Assembly (NCBI GenBank): GCA_029319145.1
Contig: CP119753.1
Coordinates: 3,348,001 to 3,412,000 of the forward strand
Source of the DNA: Microbacter sp. GSS18
GTDB lineage: Bacteria > Actinomycetota > Actinomycetes > Actinomycetales > Microbacteriaceae
Length of the DNA: 64,000 nucleotides
Direction: 5' to 3'
The notes under the pieces were generated by a model. That model made no database searches. It saw nothing but the letters and a program-made list of their open reading frames with translations, and was not told the DNA's origin. Below are positions 1 to 8,197 of this stretch, one piece after another; position 1 is the first letter of the stretch, and the number at the start of each line of letters is the position of its first letter. A program made the position numbers and the translations under genes.

Positions 1-1
1 C

Positions 2-1162
2 GCCGGCTTGGATCGGGATCGGATCGACGAGGTGCAGCGGATCACAGGTTCGGTCCCGTGGGCGGCTCAGCCCGGGGTGCTGCTGCGCTGGCTCCACGAG
101 AACGACCCCGACGTCCTCACCCAGGCGCGCTGGGCGCTCACCTGCAAGGACTGGATCACGGCCTGCCTGACGGGCATCGCCAGCGCCGACTTCTCGGACT
201 CGTCAGGGTGCGGGCTGGTCGACCTGCTCACGCGCGACTACGAGCCGGCCGTGTTCGACCTGCTCGGACTTCCGCGAGAGGTCATGTCGCTGCTGCCGCC
301 GCTGTCGGCATCCGACGAAGCAGTCGGCGTCGTCACCGCTGAGGCGGCCGCGCTGACCGGACTGCCCGAGGGCACGCCGGTCGCCGCCGGATGCATGGAC
401 TGCGTCGCCAGTCCGCTGGGTGCCGGATCGGCCGCTCTCGGCGACGTGACCGTCATCGTGGGGACCTGGGCGATCAACAGCGTCGTCGTCCCGACCTCCG
501 AAGCCCCGCCGCACGTCACCATCAACGCGCTGCTTCCCGAGGACGGGCTCATGCTCGCCATGGAGGTCGCCCCGACGTCCGCAGCGAGCATCGAGTGGGC
601 CTCGTCGCTGCTCGGAGCGTGCGCCACGATCCCCATCACCCCGCGGGACCTGCTCGACGCCGGCCAGGATGCACCGCCGCTGGCCGACGGGCTGCTGTTC
701 CTCCCGTTCATCCACGGCGCGCCCGAGCACCTCGGCGCATCCGGGACGTTGATCGGGATCAAGGGCAGCCATGGCTACGCCCATGTCGCGCGTGCCGTCG
801 CGGAGGGGATCACGCAGTATCACCGCGTGCAGCTGGACAAGGTGATCGACAGCGGCGCCGTCGTGTCGGACCAGCCCTGGACGCTCGCGGGAGGCGGCGC
901 GAAGAACCACGTGTGGGCGCAGATGTTCGCCGATGTCGTCGGGCACGCGATGCGTCGACAGCTCGGAACCGAACTGGGGGCGCGAGGAGTCGCCTCGCTC
1001 GCCGCGCACGCGATCGGGATCGACACCGGCGGGTGGAACACCGCGCCGGATCCCCGGCTGGTCGTCGAGCCGGGGGGCTGCCGTGCAGCGTACGCGGAGC
1101 AGGCCGGGCGGTTCGACCGCGTGCTCGAGAGCATGCAGTCGGTGTGGGAGGTGTGCGCGTGA
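2..1162 (+). CDS. FGGY-family carbohydrate kinase (5'-partial)
   Basis: The reading frame is open from the window edge, so about the first 110-130 residues of a normal ~500-residue FGGY kinase lie outside; a TTG at 8 is only an internal codon. The visible 386 residues include the sugar-kinase core: a GTWAINS segment (near visible residue 157) like the GTWSIN motif of L-xylulose/3-keto-L-gulonate kinases, and the C-terminal nucleotide-binding LAGGGAKNHVWAQMFADV stretch. The family phosphorylates ketoses or polyols with ATP in the cytoplasm. Its stop codon overlaps the start of the next gene by 4 bases (GTGA), so the two are co-translated. Together they suggest phosphorylation of a ketose that the aldolase then cleaves. 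A substrate such as L-xylulose or L-rhamnulose cannot be fixed from sequence alone. The family call is firm, the substrate open. Confidence 0.85.
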   Translation, partial: AGLDRDRIDEVQRITGSVPWAAQPGVLLRWLHENDPDVLTQARWALTCKDWITACLTGIASADFSDSSGCGLVDLLTRDYEPAVFDLLGLPREVMSLLPPLSASDEAVGVVTAEAAALTGLPEGTPVAAGCMDCVASPLGAGSAALGDVTVIVGTWAINSVVVPTSEAPPHVTINALLPEDGLMLAMEVAPTSAASIEWASSLLGACATIPITPRDLLDAGQDAPPLADGLLFLPFIHGAPEHLGASGTLIGIKGSHGYAHVARAVAEGITQYHRVQLDKVIDSGAVVSDQPWTLAGGGAKNHVWAQMFADVVGHAMRRQLGTELGARGVASLAAHAIGIDTGGWNTAPDPRLVVEPGGCRAAYAEQAGRFDRVLESMQSVWEVCA

Positions 1163-3129
1163 GCGGTGGCGAGGTCCTGACGGATTCGGTTGGTTCGACA
1201 TACGGCGTCGAGGCCGTCCGGGCGCTCGACGACATCGTGCGCGTGAGCCGGGCCCTGGGCGCCGACCCCTCGTTCGTGCTCCACGGCGGCGGCAACACGT
1301 CGATCAAGGCGACGGGGCGGGATGTCACCGGACGGGCCGTCGACCTGGTGTTCGTGAAGGGAAGCGGCTGGAACCTCGGCACCATCGAACCCGAGGGCTT
1401 CGCGCCGCTGCGCCGCGACCGGCTTCGCGAGCTGCTCGAACTCGCCGAGCTCGACGACCCGACGATGGTGAACGAACTGCGTCAGGCGTCGATGGACGCG
1501 TCCGCTCCCACGGCCTCGATCGAAGCGCTGCTGCACTCCTCGCTGCCCGGTCGCGTCGTGCTCCATTCGCATGCGGACGCGATCGTCGCGCTGACCAATC
1601 GCGAGGTCGCACCTGAATCGATCGCCGATGCACTCGGTGCCGGTGTCCGCGTACTCCCCTATGTCATGCCCGGCTTCCCGCTGGCGCGGCTGGTCGCCGA
1701 CACAGACACCACCGGAGCGGATGCGCTGGTGCTGAGCAACCACGGACTGTTCACGTTCGGCGACGATCCGGATGCCGTGCTGGACCGCCACCGCGAACTG
1801 GTGGCGCGCGCCTCTGCCGTGGCCGGAGTCGCGGGCGGTGAGTGGGGAGCCCCCGGTGACGGGATCGCGTCATCCGGTGCACGCGATGACATCGTCAGTC
1901 TGCGTGCCGACATCTCGCGCGCGGCCGGACGACCCATGATCGTGGCGCAGTCCGTGAGCGGCAGGGCGGCGGCGTTCGCGTCGCGCACCGGCCTCGAGCA
2001 GGCGACGCGCCGCGGGACCGCGACGCCCGAGCACGTGCTCTACACGAAGCGGGAGCCGATGATCGGACGCGACGTCGACGCCTACGTGCGGCGCTACCGC
2101 TCATATGTCGCGCGGCATCGCGGTCGCACCCCGCAGCCCGTCGTCGAACTGGACCCGGCTCCCCGCGTGGTCTTCGATGCCGATCTGGGGATGCTCGTCG
2201 TCGGTGAGACGGTGGCCGCTGCGGGCGTCGCGCACGATGTCGCGCTGCACACGATGGACGTCATCGACGCCGCCGACCGCCTGGGCGGCTATCGCTCGCT
2301 CGGCGAGGACCTCACTTTCGACATCGAGTACTGGTCGCTGGAGCAGGCCAAGCTCACGGGGCGCATCCGCCGTCCGCTCACCGGCGAAGTCGCGCTCGTC
2401 ACCGGCGCCGCCTCCGGGATCGGACGGGCGATCGCGCAGGCCCTCCTCGCCGATGGAGCCGCCGTCGTCGGCGTGGATCTCAACACCGACGTCGCTTCGG
2501 TCTTCGACGACCCCGCGTGGGTCGGGATCGCGGGAGACGCGGCGAGCGCGGACGTCATCGACCGCGCCGTCGAGACCGCCGTGCGCCGGTTCGGGGGAGT
2601 GGACATGCTCGTCGTCGCGGCGGGGATCTTCCCGCCGAGCCAGCCGATCGCGGAACTGGACGACGACGTGTGGGAGCGTGCCATGAGGATCAACGCCACG
2701 GGCGTGGCCCGCATGCTCCGCGCAGCCCACCCGTGTCTGCGTCGCGCCGTGCGCGGGGGCCGGGTCGTACTCGTGTCCACCAAGAACGTCACGGCACCGG
2801 GCCCGGGCGTGGCCGCATACTCGGTGAGCAAGGCGGCAGCGGCACAGCTCGCCCGCGTCGCCGCGCTCGAATGGGCCAGCGACGGCATCCGCGTGAATCA
2901 GGTCGACCCGGATGCCGTCTTCGACACGGCCATCTGGACACCGGAGCTTCTCGCCGCGCGCGCCGCCCACTACGGCCTGAGCGTGGAGGAGTATCGAACC
3001 CGAAACCTGCTCGGGGTGGAGGTGCGCAGCGCCGACGTCGCCCACGCGGTCGTCGCGCTGTGCTCTGACTTCCCGGCGACGACCGGCGCGCACATCAGCG
3101 TCGACGGCGGGAACGACCGGGTGATCTGA
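1159..3129 (+). CDS. Bifunctional class II aldolase / short-chain dehydrogenase (RhaD-like)
   Basis: This 656-residue fusion starts at GTG 1159, overlapping the kinase stop; an upstream in-frame extension would run through the kinase gene and was rejected. Residues about 20-260 form a class II aldolase/adducin domain with the metal ligands visible as LHSHAD and LSNHG. Residues about 405-656 form an SDR domain with the NAD-binding TGAASGIG motif and the catalytic YSVSK. This architecture is the known bifunctional rhamnulose-1-phosphate aldolase/lactaldehyde dehydrogenase type: cleavage gives dihydroxyacetone phosphate and an aldehyde that the SDR half oxidises. The usual isomerase partner is not in the window and may lie upstream. 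A hairpin follows 10 bases after the stop, closing the operon. Architecture is certain; rhamnose as the true substrate is an inference. Confidence 0.85.
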   Translation: MSGGEVLTDSVGSTYGVEAVRALDDIVRVSRALGADPSFVLHGGGNTSIKATGRDVTGRAVDLVFVKGSGWNLGTIEPEGFAPLRRDRLRELLELAELDDPTMVNELRQASMDASAPTASIEALLHSSLPGRVVLHSHADAIVALTNREVAPESIADALGAGVRVLPYVMPGFPLARLVADTDTTGADALVLSNHGLFTFGDDPDAVLDRHRELVARASAVAGVAGGEWGAPGDGIASSGARDDIVSLRADISRAAGRPMIVAQSVSGRAAAFASRTGLEQATRRGTATPEHVLYTKREPMIGRDVDAYVRRYRSYVARHRGRTPQPVVELDPAPRVVFDADLGMLVVGETVAAAGVAHDVALHTMDVIDAADRLGGYRSLGEDLTFDIEYWSLEQAKLTGRIRRPLTGEVALVTGAASGIGRAIAQALLADGAAVVGVDLNTDVASVFDDPAWVGIAGDAASADVIDRAVETAVRRFGGVDMLVVAAGIFPPSQPIAELDDDVWERAMRINATGVARMLRAAHPCLRRAVRGGRVVLVSTKNVTAPGPGVAAYSVSKAAAAQLARVAALEWASDGIRVNQVDPDAVFDTAIWTPELLAARAAHYGLSVEEYRTRNLLGVEVRSADVAHAVVALCSDFPATTGAHISVDGGNDRVI

Positions 3130-3139
3130 GGCAAGGACG

Positions 3140-3177
3140 GAGCTCGTGCCGTCGTTCTGCGTCGACGGCATGGGCTC
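3140..3177 (+). terminator. Hairpin terminator after the aldolase gene
   Basis: Arms GAGCTCGTGCCGTCG (3140-3154) and CGACGGCATGGGCTC (3163-3177) pair at 13 of 15 positions around an 8-base loop. It sits 10 bases after the aldolase stop and just before the tRNA-derived repeat. There is no clear T run, which is common for high-GC actinobacterial terminators. Confidence 0.6.
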
Positions 3178-3188
3178 GACGTCTGCTT

Positions 3189-3268
3189 GGCCATGCTTGT
3201 GAAATCATGCTGTCGGCGTGGTGACCCCAACGGGATTCGAACCCGTGCTGCCGCCGTGAAAGGGCGGC
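3189..3268. repeat. 80-bp direct repeat, copy 1: tRNA-Glu 3' fragment plus flank (att-like)
   Basis: This stretch matches 8406-8485 at 78 of 80 positions by eye (differences near 3206 and 3250). Bases 3219-3268 correspond on the minus strand to the last 50 nucleotides of tRNA-Glu(TTC), from the anticodon stem through the T arm to the encoded CCA. Bases 3189-3218 match the tRNA-Glu/tRNA-Asp spacer and the first four bases of tRNA-Asp. The 5' 26 nucleotides of the tRNA are absent, so it cannot fold as a tRNA. Homology stops exactly where the truncated kduI begins. Such a 3' tRNA copy is what an integrative element leaves at one end. A duplication or deletion through recombination is the alternative. 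Confidence 0.85.
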
Positions 3269-3991
3269 CTCATCCCCGACGTCTTCGTCCCCGGCGAGGT
3301 GAGACTCGTCTACACGCACCACGACCGCATCGTGCTCGGCGGGGCGGTGCCGGCGGGCACCGCGCTGCCCCTCACCGGCTACCCCGAGATCCGCAGCGAC
3401 CACTTCCCCGAGCACCGCGAGCTCGGCATCGTCAACGTCGGCGACACCGGCACGGTCACCGCAGACGGCGAGGTCTACGCGCTCGTCAAGGGCGCGTGCC
3501 TGTACCTCGGCCGCGGCATCCGCGATGTCGTGTTCGCCGACGCCGATGGAAGCGACGGCGCGCAGTTCTACGTGTTCTCGGCGCCCGCGCACACCTCGTA
3601 CCCGGCCGCGCTCGTCTCTCCGGGCGAGGGCACGGTCCGCGAACTCGGAGACCAGGTCACGAGCAACCGCCGCACCCTCGACCAGTACATCCGCGAGAAC
3701 GGCGTCAAGAGCTGCCAGATCGTGATGGGCGTGACGGCGCACACCCACGATCGCCGCACCGAGTGCTACCTGTACTTCGACATTCCCGAGGACGCCCGCG
3801 TCATGCACTTCATGGGCGAGCGTGAAGAGACCCGGCACCTCGTGGTGGCCGATCGTCAGGCGATCATCTCGCCCAGCTGGTCGCTCCACTCCGGAGTCGG
3901 CACTGCGGCATACTCGTTCGTGTGGGCGATGGCGGGCGAGAACCAGGCGTTCGACGACATGGATGCCGCCCCTGTCACCGACCTGAAGTGA
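3269..3991 (+). pseudogene. kduI: 5'-truncated 5-keto-4-deoxyuronate isomerase (kduI remnant)
   Basis: KduI interconverts 5-keto-4-deoxyuronate and 3-deoxy-D-glycero-2,5-hexodiulosonate in pectin/uronate breakdown. KduI homology begins at 3269 (LIPDVFVPGE...), directly after the tRNA-derived repeat, and runs to a normal C-terminus (VGENQ-type GENQAFDDMD ending). About 28 N-terminal residues of a usual ~278 are lost, with the native start. An in-frame TGA lies at 3257 and the only start-like codon left is GTG 3299, without a clear ribosome site (230 residues). A second lesion is seen: after MGVT the sequence goes straight to AHTHDRRTE, lacking about 12 residues that relatives carry there (a GSVWNTMP-like segment). 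The zinc-ligand pattern HTHxxRxE itself remains. The gene is probably non-functional. It lies 10 bases before kdgK and may still be part of its transcript. Confidence 0.8.
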
Positions 3992-4001
3992 TCTGCCCGA
4001 C

Positions 4002-4892
4002 GTGACCGGAGTCCTGCTCACGGCCGGCGAGACCATGGCGATGGTCGCGCCCGCCACCGAGTCGCCCCTCGAATCGGCGGAGTCGTTCCGCATCGACGCG
4101 GGCGGCGCCGAATCCAACGTGGCCGGCCACGTGGCGGCGCTCGGCGGCCGGGCGCGCTGGTTCAGCCGGCTCGGGGCCGATCCGCTCGGGCGTCGCATCG
4201 CCCTGCGCCTCGCGCGCCGTGGCATCGACGTGTCCGGCGTCGTCTTCGACGGAGAGCACCGCACCGGGCTCTACGTCAAGAACCCCGGCCGCGGCGTGCA
4301 CTACTACCGCGACGATTCGGCGGCATCGCATCTCGGTGGCGCGGATGCCGATGGCCTGGACCTGTCGGACGTCGAGCTCATCCATGTGTCGGGCATCACC
4401 GCCGCCCTGTCCGGCAGCGCGCCCGCGTTCCTGGACCGCCTGATCGCGCGCGCGGCGTCGGCGGGCATCCCGGTCAGCTTCGACGTCAACCACCGTGCCG
4501 CGCTGTGGGATGCCGCGACCGCGGCACCCGTGCTCGATACGCTCGTGCGTCGCGCCGACGTCGTGTTCGTCGGCCGGGACGAGGCCGAAGCGCTGTGGCG
4601 GACGCCCACCGCCGCCGATGTCCGTGCTCGATTCCCGGGTGTGGCCGAGCTCGTCGTCAAGGACGGCGAGGTCGGCGCGACCGCCTTCACCGCCACCGGA
4701 CGCGTGTTCGTCCCCTCGCACCGCGTGCACGTCGTCGAGCCCGTGGGTGCGGGCGACGCGTTCGCCGGCGGCTATCTGGCTGCGCTCCTGCGCGGCGACG
4801 ATCCCACGGCGCGGCTCACCTCGGGCCACGAGCGGGCGGCGCTCACCCTCCTGACCACCGCAGACTTCCCCGACGAGAGCGAGACCTCATGA
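4002..4892 (+). CDS. kdgK: 2-keto-3-deoxygluconate kinase, PfkB family
   Basis: A 296-residue PfkB/ribokinase-type sugar kinase. The N-terminal GGAESNVAGHVAALGG is the family's sugar-binding signature, and EPVGAGDAFAGG near residue 250 holds the catalytic Asp and the anion hole of the C-terminal PfkB signature. Between kduI and eda the expected reaction is ATP-dependent phosphorylation of 2-keto-3-deoxygluconate to KDPG. The start is GTG 4002, ten bases after the kduI stop. The stop overlaps the eda start as ATGA, indicating translational coupling. Another 2-keto sugar acid kinase activity (for example 2-keto-3-deoxygalactonate) is possible, but the neighbours favour KDG. Confidence 0.82.
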   Translation: MTGVLLTAGETMAMVAPATESPLESAESFRIDAGGAESNVAGHVAALGGRARWFSRLGADPLGRRIALRLARRGIDVSGVVFDGEHRTGLYVKNPGRGVHYYRDDSAASHLGGADADGLDLSDVELIHVSGITAALSGSAPAFLDRLIARAASAGIPVSFDVNHRAALWDAATAAPVLDTLVRRADVVFVGRDEAEALWRTPTAADVRARFPGVAELVVKDGEVGATAFTATGRVFVPSHRVHVVEPVGAGDAFAGGYLAALLRGDDPTARLTSGHERAALTLLTTADFPDESETS

Positions 4893-5506
4893 CCGACACC
4901 GCGGCCTTCTTCGACGATGTGTTCGCCGGGGCACCCCTCATGGCGATCCTGCGGAGCATGGGCGTCGAGCGATCGGTCCGCCTCGCCACGACCGCGTGGG
5001 ACCTGGGGCTGGACTCGGTCGAGGTGACGATCCAGTCCCCGCAGGACGTCGACGCGCTGCGCGAGATCGCGAAGCGGGGCCGTGAACGCGGCGTCGTCGT
5101 CGGTGCCGGCACGATCGTCGACCCCGCCCAGGTGCCGGTCGCCGTCGAGGCGGGTGCCGGCTATCTCGTCTCCCCGGGGCTCGATCCCGCCGTCGTGCGT
5201 GCCGCGGCCGACCTCGGCGTCGCGATCCTGCCCGGGGTCGCGACGCCGACCGAGGTGCAGCACGCCCTCGCCCTGGGGCTCACGTGGCTCAAGGCGTTCC
5301 CCGCGCAGTGGCTGGGAGCGGACTGGTTCCGCCACATCCGCGGCCCGTTCCCGCAGGCGCGGTTCATCGCGACCGGGGGCATGGACGCATCCAACGCAGC
5401 GGAGTTCCTCGACGCGGGCGTTCGCGTGGTGGCGGTCGGATCCGCCCTCGAGGATGACGCGCAGCTGACGAACCTGGCGGCGCTGCTGGCCGCCCGAGAG
5501 GACTGA
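4889..5506 (+). CDS. eda: KDPG / keto-hydroxyglutarate aldolase
   Basis: A 205-residue class I aldolase of the Eda family, a single TIM barrel of usual length. The Schiff-base lysine is visible in WLKAFPAQWLG (the family's KxFPA motif), with the phosphate-binding glycine stretch ATGGMDASN towards the C-terminus. It cleaves 2-keto-3-deoxy-6-phosphogluconate to pyruvate and glyceraldehyde-3-phosphate, completing the route begun by KdgK. The ATG at 4889 overlaps the kdgK stop; an upstream in-frame extension to 4505 lies wholly inside kdgK and was rejected. One base separates its stop from the next start, so this is a tightly packed operon. Confidence 0.88.
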   Translation: MTDTAAFFDDVFAGAPLMAILRSMGVERSVRLATTAWDLGLDSVEVTIQSPQDVDALREIAKRGRERGVVVGAGTIVDPAQVPVAVEAGAGYLVSPGLDPAVVRAAADLGVAILPGVATPTEVQHALALGLTWLKAFPAQWLGADWFRHIRGPFPQARFIATGGMDASNAAEFLDAGVRVVAVGSALEDDAQLTNLAALLAARED

Positions 5507-5507
5507 C

Positions 5508-7253
5508 ATGTCGAGATTCGAGATCGGCGCGACCGACTTCCTGCTGGACGGCCGCCCCCACCGCATCCTGTCCGGAGCCCTGCACTACTTCCGCGTCCAC
5601 CCGGACGAGTGGGCCGACCGCATCCGCAAGGCGCGACTGCTGGGGCTGAACGCGGTCGAGACGTACGTGGCGTGGAACGCGCACGAGCCGCGCCGCGGCG
5701 AATGGGACGTGACAGGGGCCAACGACCTCGGCCGGTTCCTCGACCTCGTCGCGGCCGAGGGCATGCACGCGATCGTGCGCCCGGGCCCGTACATCTGCGC
5801 CGAGTGGCACAACGGCGGTCTGCCGGTCTGGCTCACCGCGATGCCCGGGATCGGCCTGCGCCGCAGCGAACCGCAGTACATGGCCGAGGTCGAGGTCTTC
5901 CTGCGTCGGGTCTACGACATCGTCGCACCGCGCCAGCTCGATGCGGGAGGGTCGGTCATCCTGGTGCAGATCGAGAACGAGTACGGCGCCTACGGGTCGG
6001 ACAAGGACTATCTCGCCGAGCTCGTGCGCATCACGAAGGACGCGGGCATCACCGTGCCGCTCACGACCGTCGACCAGCCGCAGCCCGACATGCTGCGGGA
6101 CGGCAGCCTGCCCGGCGTGCATCTGACGGGCTCTTTCGGGTCGCGTGCGAGCGAACGCCTCGCGACCCTTCGCGAGCACCAGCCCACCGGTCCGCTCATG
6201 TGCTCGGAGTTCTGGGACGGATGGTTCGACTGGTGGGGGAGCGTCCACCACACCACGAGTCCGGCGGAGTCGGCCGCCGAACTCGAGACGATGCTCGCAG
6301 CGGGCGCCTCGGTGAACCTGTACATGTTCCACGGCGGCACCAACTTCGGGCTCACCACCGGAGCGAACCACAAGGGCCGCTACCTTCCCATCGCGACGTC
6401 GTACGACTATGACGCGCCGCTCGACGAGGCGGGACACCCGACCGAGAAGTACTGGGCGTTCCGCGAGGTCATCGCGCGGCATGCCCCGGTGCCCGACGAC
6501 GTCCCCGACGCCGCGACGCCCGCACCCGCGTTCGAGGTCGCTCTGGAGCCCGTCGGCGACTGGGCTCGAGCGGCGGACGGGCCCACGACGGTGGCAGCGC
6601 AGCCGCCGGTGTTCGAGGATGTCGACCCGACGGTCGCGATCGTGCGGTACGAGACCGCCCTGCCACCCGGCGACGGGTTGCGCAGTCTCGTCTTCGGTGA
6701 GGTTCGCGACCGCGCCTGGGTCGAGGTGGACGGCGTGCCGGTCGGCGCGCTCAGTCGCACGCGGGGCGAGCGGTCGCTGGCGGTGCCTCCGGGCGGGCGG
6801 CTGACGGTCGTCGTCGAAGAGGAGGGTCGTGTCAACTACGGCGTGCGGATCGGCGAGCCCAAGGGCATCGTCGGGCCCGTGACGCTCGATGGCGAGGTCC
6901 TCTCGGACTGGACGGCCACGCCGATCGATGTCGCGGCCGTGGACGCCTGGGTGCGCGACGCCGACGCCGTCAACGGGCCGGCGGCCGGCCGCGTGGCCCT
7001 GCGCGGGTCCTTCACACTCGATGCGGCAGCCGATCTGATCCTCGATACGGGTGCGTGGGGCAGCGGCGTCGCGATCGTCAACGGATTCGTGCTCGGTCGC
7101 TATGCGAGCGCCGGGCCGCAGCGGACGCTGCGTGTGCCTGGGCCGGTCGTGCGGGCGGGGGCGAACGCCGTCGTGGTCGTCGAGCTGGCGGATGCCGCCG
7201 AGCGCGTCGCCCGCTTCGTCGCCGAGCCCGCGCTCGGCCCCACCGAGGACTGA
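5508..7253 (+). CDS. GH35 beta-galactosidase
   Basis: A 581-residue glycoside hydrolase family 35 enzyme without a signal peptide, so probably cytoplasmic. The (beta/alpha)8 domain covers about residues 5-330. The acid/base Glu is in QIENEYGAYG and the nucleophile Glu in CSEFWDGWFDWWG, both in conserved family contexts; FHGGTNFG is also present. Beta-sandwich domains make up the C-terminal ~250 residues. It would release terminal beta-galactose from imported oligosaccharides, for example pectic galactan fragments, which fits its place after kdgK-eda. The ATG follows the eda stop by one base. It is the last gene of the cassette; no transporter is encoded here. Confidence 0.88.
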   Translation: MSRFEIGATDFLLDGRPHRILSGALHYFRVHPDEWADRIRKARLLGLNAVETYVAWNAHEPRRGEWDVTGANDLGRFLDLVAAEGMHAIVRPGPYICAEWHNGGLPVWLTAMPGIGLRRSEPQYMAEVEVFLRRVYDIVAPRQLDAGGSVILVQIENEYGAYGSDKDYLAELVRITKDAGITVPLTTVDQPQPDMLRDGSLPGVHLTGSFGSRASERLATLREHQPTGPLMCSEFWDGWFDWWGSVHHTTSPAESAAELETMLAAGASVNLYMFHGGTNFGLTTGANHKGRYLPIATSYDYDAPLDEAGHPTEKYWAFREVIARHAPVPDDVPDAATPAPAFEVALEPVGDWARAADGPTTVAAQPPVFEDVDPTVAIVRYETALPPGDGLRSLVFGEVRDRAWVEVDGVPVGALSRTRGERSLAVPPGGRLTVVVEEEGRVNYGVRIGEPKGIVGPVTLDGEVLSDWTATPIDVAAVDAWVRDADAVNGPAAGRVALRGSFTLDAAADLILDTGAWGSGVAIVNGFVLGRYASAGPQRTLRVPGPVVRAGANAVVVVELADAAERVARFVAEPALGPTED

Positions 7254-7335
7254 CCCCGCATCATGCTCGCGACGAGCCGATCAAGTCGTTCGGTCGAGGC
7301 CCCGGACATGCGCAGATGGCGATCGGTGCGGCTCA

Positions 7336-7354
7336 TGTGCCGGCTGCCGGCACA
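7336..7354. promoter_or_regulatory. 19-base near-perfect palindrome downstream of the beta-galactosidase
   Basis: TGTGCCGGC and GCCGGCACA are perfect 9-base inverted arms around a single central T. The site is 83 bases after the GH35 stop and outside any accepted gene. Odd-centred palindromes of this size are typical operator sites, but it could equally be the stem of a terminator for the cassette, since a 1-base loop would open to about 5 bases in RNA. No regulator gene is adjacent. Confidence 0.35.
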
Positions 7355-7413
7355 GCGTGGGCGTCAGGAGCGGGAGGGAGGGTCCTCACGCTCACTCCGC
7401 AAGAGATCGCAGC

Positions 7414-7629
7414 CTACGCGCCGCCGAGGCTTCGACCGTGCCCGGCGTCGATGCGCCGATGATGCGGGCCAGACTCGGCCACTGACTTGGTCAGCAGCAC
7501 CACGTATGATGCGACCACCAGCACGACCATGATCGCCGCGCTGAGGACCAGCGCGGCGGCTTCGGCGACACTGAATACAGCTTCCAGCGCGCGAGCGCCG
7601 ATGTGCTTCAGCAGAATCCCGGCGCTCAT
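7414..7629 (-). CDS. Small membrane protein, hypothetical
   Basis: A 71-residue ORF with one long hydrophobic stretch at about residues 20-47 (ALVLSAAIMVVLVVASYVVLL), predicting one membrane helix, followed by a basic, His/Arg-rich tail. Codon third positions are GC-biased, which supports real coding. A GGAAGG-like ribosome site precedes the ATG, and the ATG overlaps the stop of the upstream frameshifted ORF (ATGA). It could also be the truncated start of a larger membrane protein. No family recognised. Confidence 0.4.
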   Translation of the reverse strand: MSAGILLKHIGARALEAVFSVAEAAALVLSAAIMVVLVVASYVVLLTKSVAESGPHHRRIDAGHGRSLGGA

Positions 7630-8010
7630 TGGCTCCGGTCCGCCCTTCCCGCGCGGCTGCGGGACAGAGCGAGGGTGCTGACGTAGGCCGTTGGCCGCGT
7701 CCCCACCTGCCTCAGATCTCCGTCGACCGCGATCAGAGCGAAGTACGCCGGATCGTCTGGTCGCAATGGGGACGCGTGCTGCACGACTCGGGGCCGAGTG
7801 GGGGACAACTGTCGCAAGTCAAACTCCGTGCGGAATGTCGGTGGTCAGGTCATCCACCAGCATTGCCGGGGCATGCATCCCTGTCGTCGTCCAACGGAAC
7901 CGACCCGCACGGTCCAAACGAAGTACACGCGCAACGACGGAGTGATTCGCGAGGACCCGTCGCTCGCAGCGACTGCAGGCAGGAGACCTCAGGCCGATCC
8001 GTGCCAGCTG
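7626..8010 (-). pseudogene. Frameshifted ORF of unknown function near the tRNA cluster
   Basis: On the minus strand one frame is open from 8010 to a TGA at 7821-7819 and reads like protein (ACSRCERRVLANHSVVARVL, then APAMLVDDLTTDIPHGV). The +1 frame takes over at that point (FDLRQLSPTRPRVVQHASPL) and continues to a TGA at 7626 that overlaps the next ATG. The two parts appear to be one ORF of about 125-130 codons broken by a single base. Third-position GC by hand is about two thirds to three quarters, lower than host genes but clearly biased. A Cys-x-x-Cys pair is near the start. A start codon is not evident because an in-frame TGA lies at 8013-8011, so a further lesion at the 5' end is likely. 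No family recognised. Confidence 0.4.
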
Positions 8011-8137
8011 TCATCATCGCTCCCCCCCCCGGGGGCCGGGCCCGCGACTCGATGCGACTACGGGCGGGTCGGAGGAGCACAGCCTGTGCAGACTGGGATG
8101 CCCGCCGCCATCCCAGTGCTTCCCGGGAAAAAGACGA

Positions 8138-8169
8138 AACCCCCGCGATGTAGAAGCTACGCGAGGGTT
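8138..8169 (-). terminator. Terminator of tRNA-Phe
   Basis: On the minus strand arms AACCCTCGCG (8169-8160) and CGCGGGGGTT (8147-8138) pair at nine of ten positions plus one G-T, around a 12-base loop, followed by T-rich sequence. It begins 29 bases after the tRNA-Phe 3' end. Confidence 0.7.
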
Positions 8170-8197
8170 CCTGGGGTGACTGTAACGATCACCCGTG

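Larger units (their letters stand above)
7254..8197. other. Low-coding, lower-GC stretch between the sugar cassette and the tRNA cluster
   Basis: No intact recognisable gene lies in these 944 bases. GC counted on two sample lines is about 58-65 percent, below the ~70 percent around it. It holds a 19-base palindrome (7336-7354), a small minus-strand membrane ORF (7414-7629), a frameshifted minus-strand ORF (7626-8010), a run of nine C followed by five G (about 8022-8035), and the terminator of tRNA-Phe. Plus-strand ORFs here have random-looking translations and were not accepted. Confidence 0.6.

Noticed and set aside
391..3129. A 912-residue reading of the aldolase frame
   Set aside because: Its first 256 codons lie inside the FGGY kinase gene. 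GTG 1159 overlaps the kinase stop and matches the natural start of the aldolase domain.
3187..3825. A plus-strand ORF beginning in the tRNA-like repeat
   Set aside because: It runs over the tRNA fragment and kduI in the wrong frame and gives an Arg-rich, low-complexity translation typical of GC-rich shadows.
7819..7824. Programmed +1 frameshifting as the explanation of the split ORF
   Set aside because: The GTT TGA C site is suggestive, but the ORF also lacks a start codon, so decay is more likely. Left as a question in the findings.
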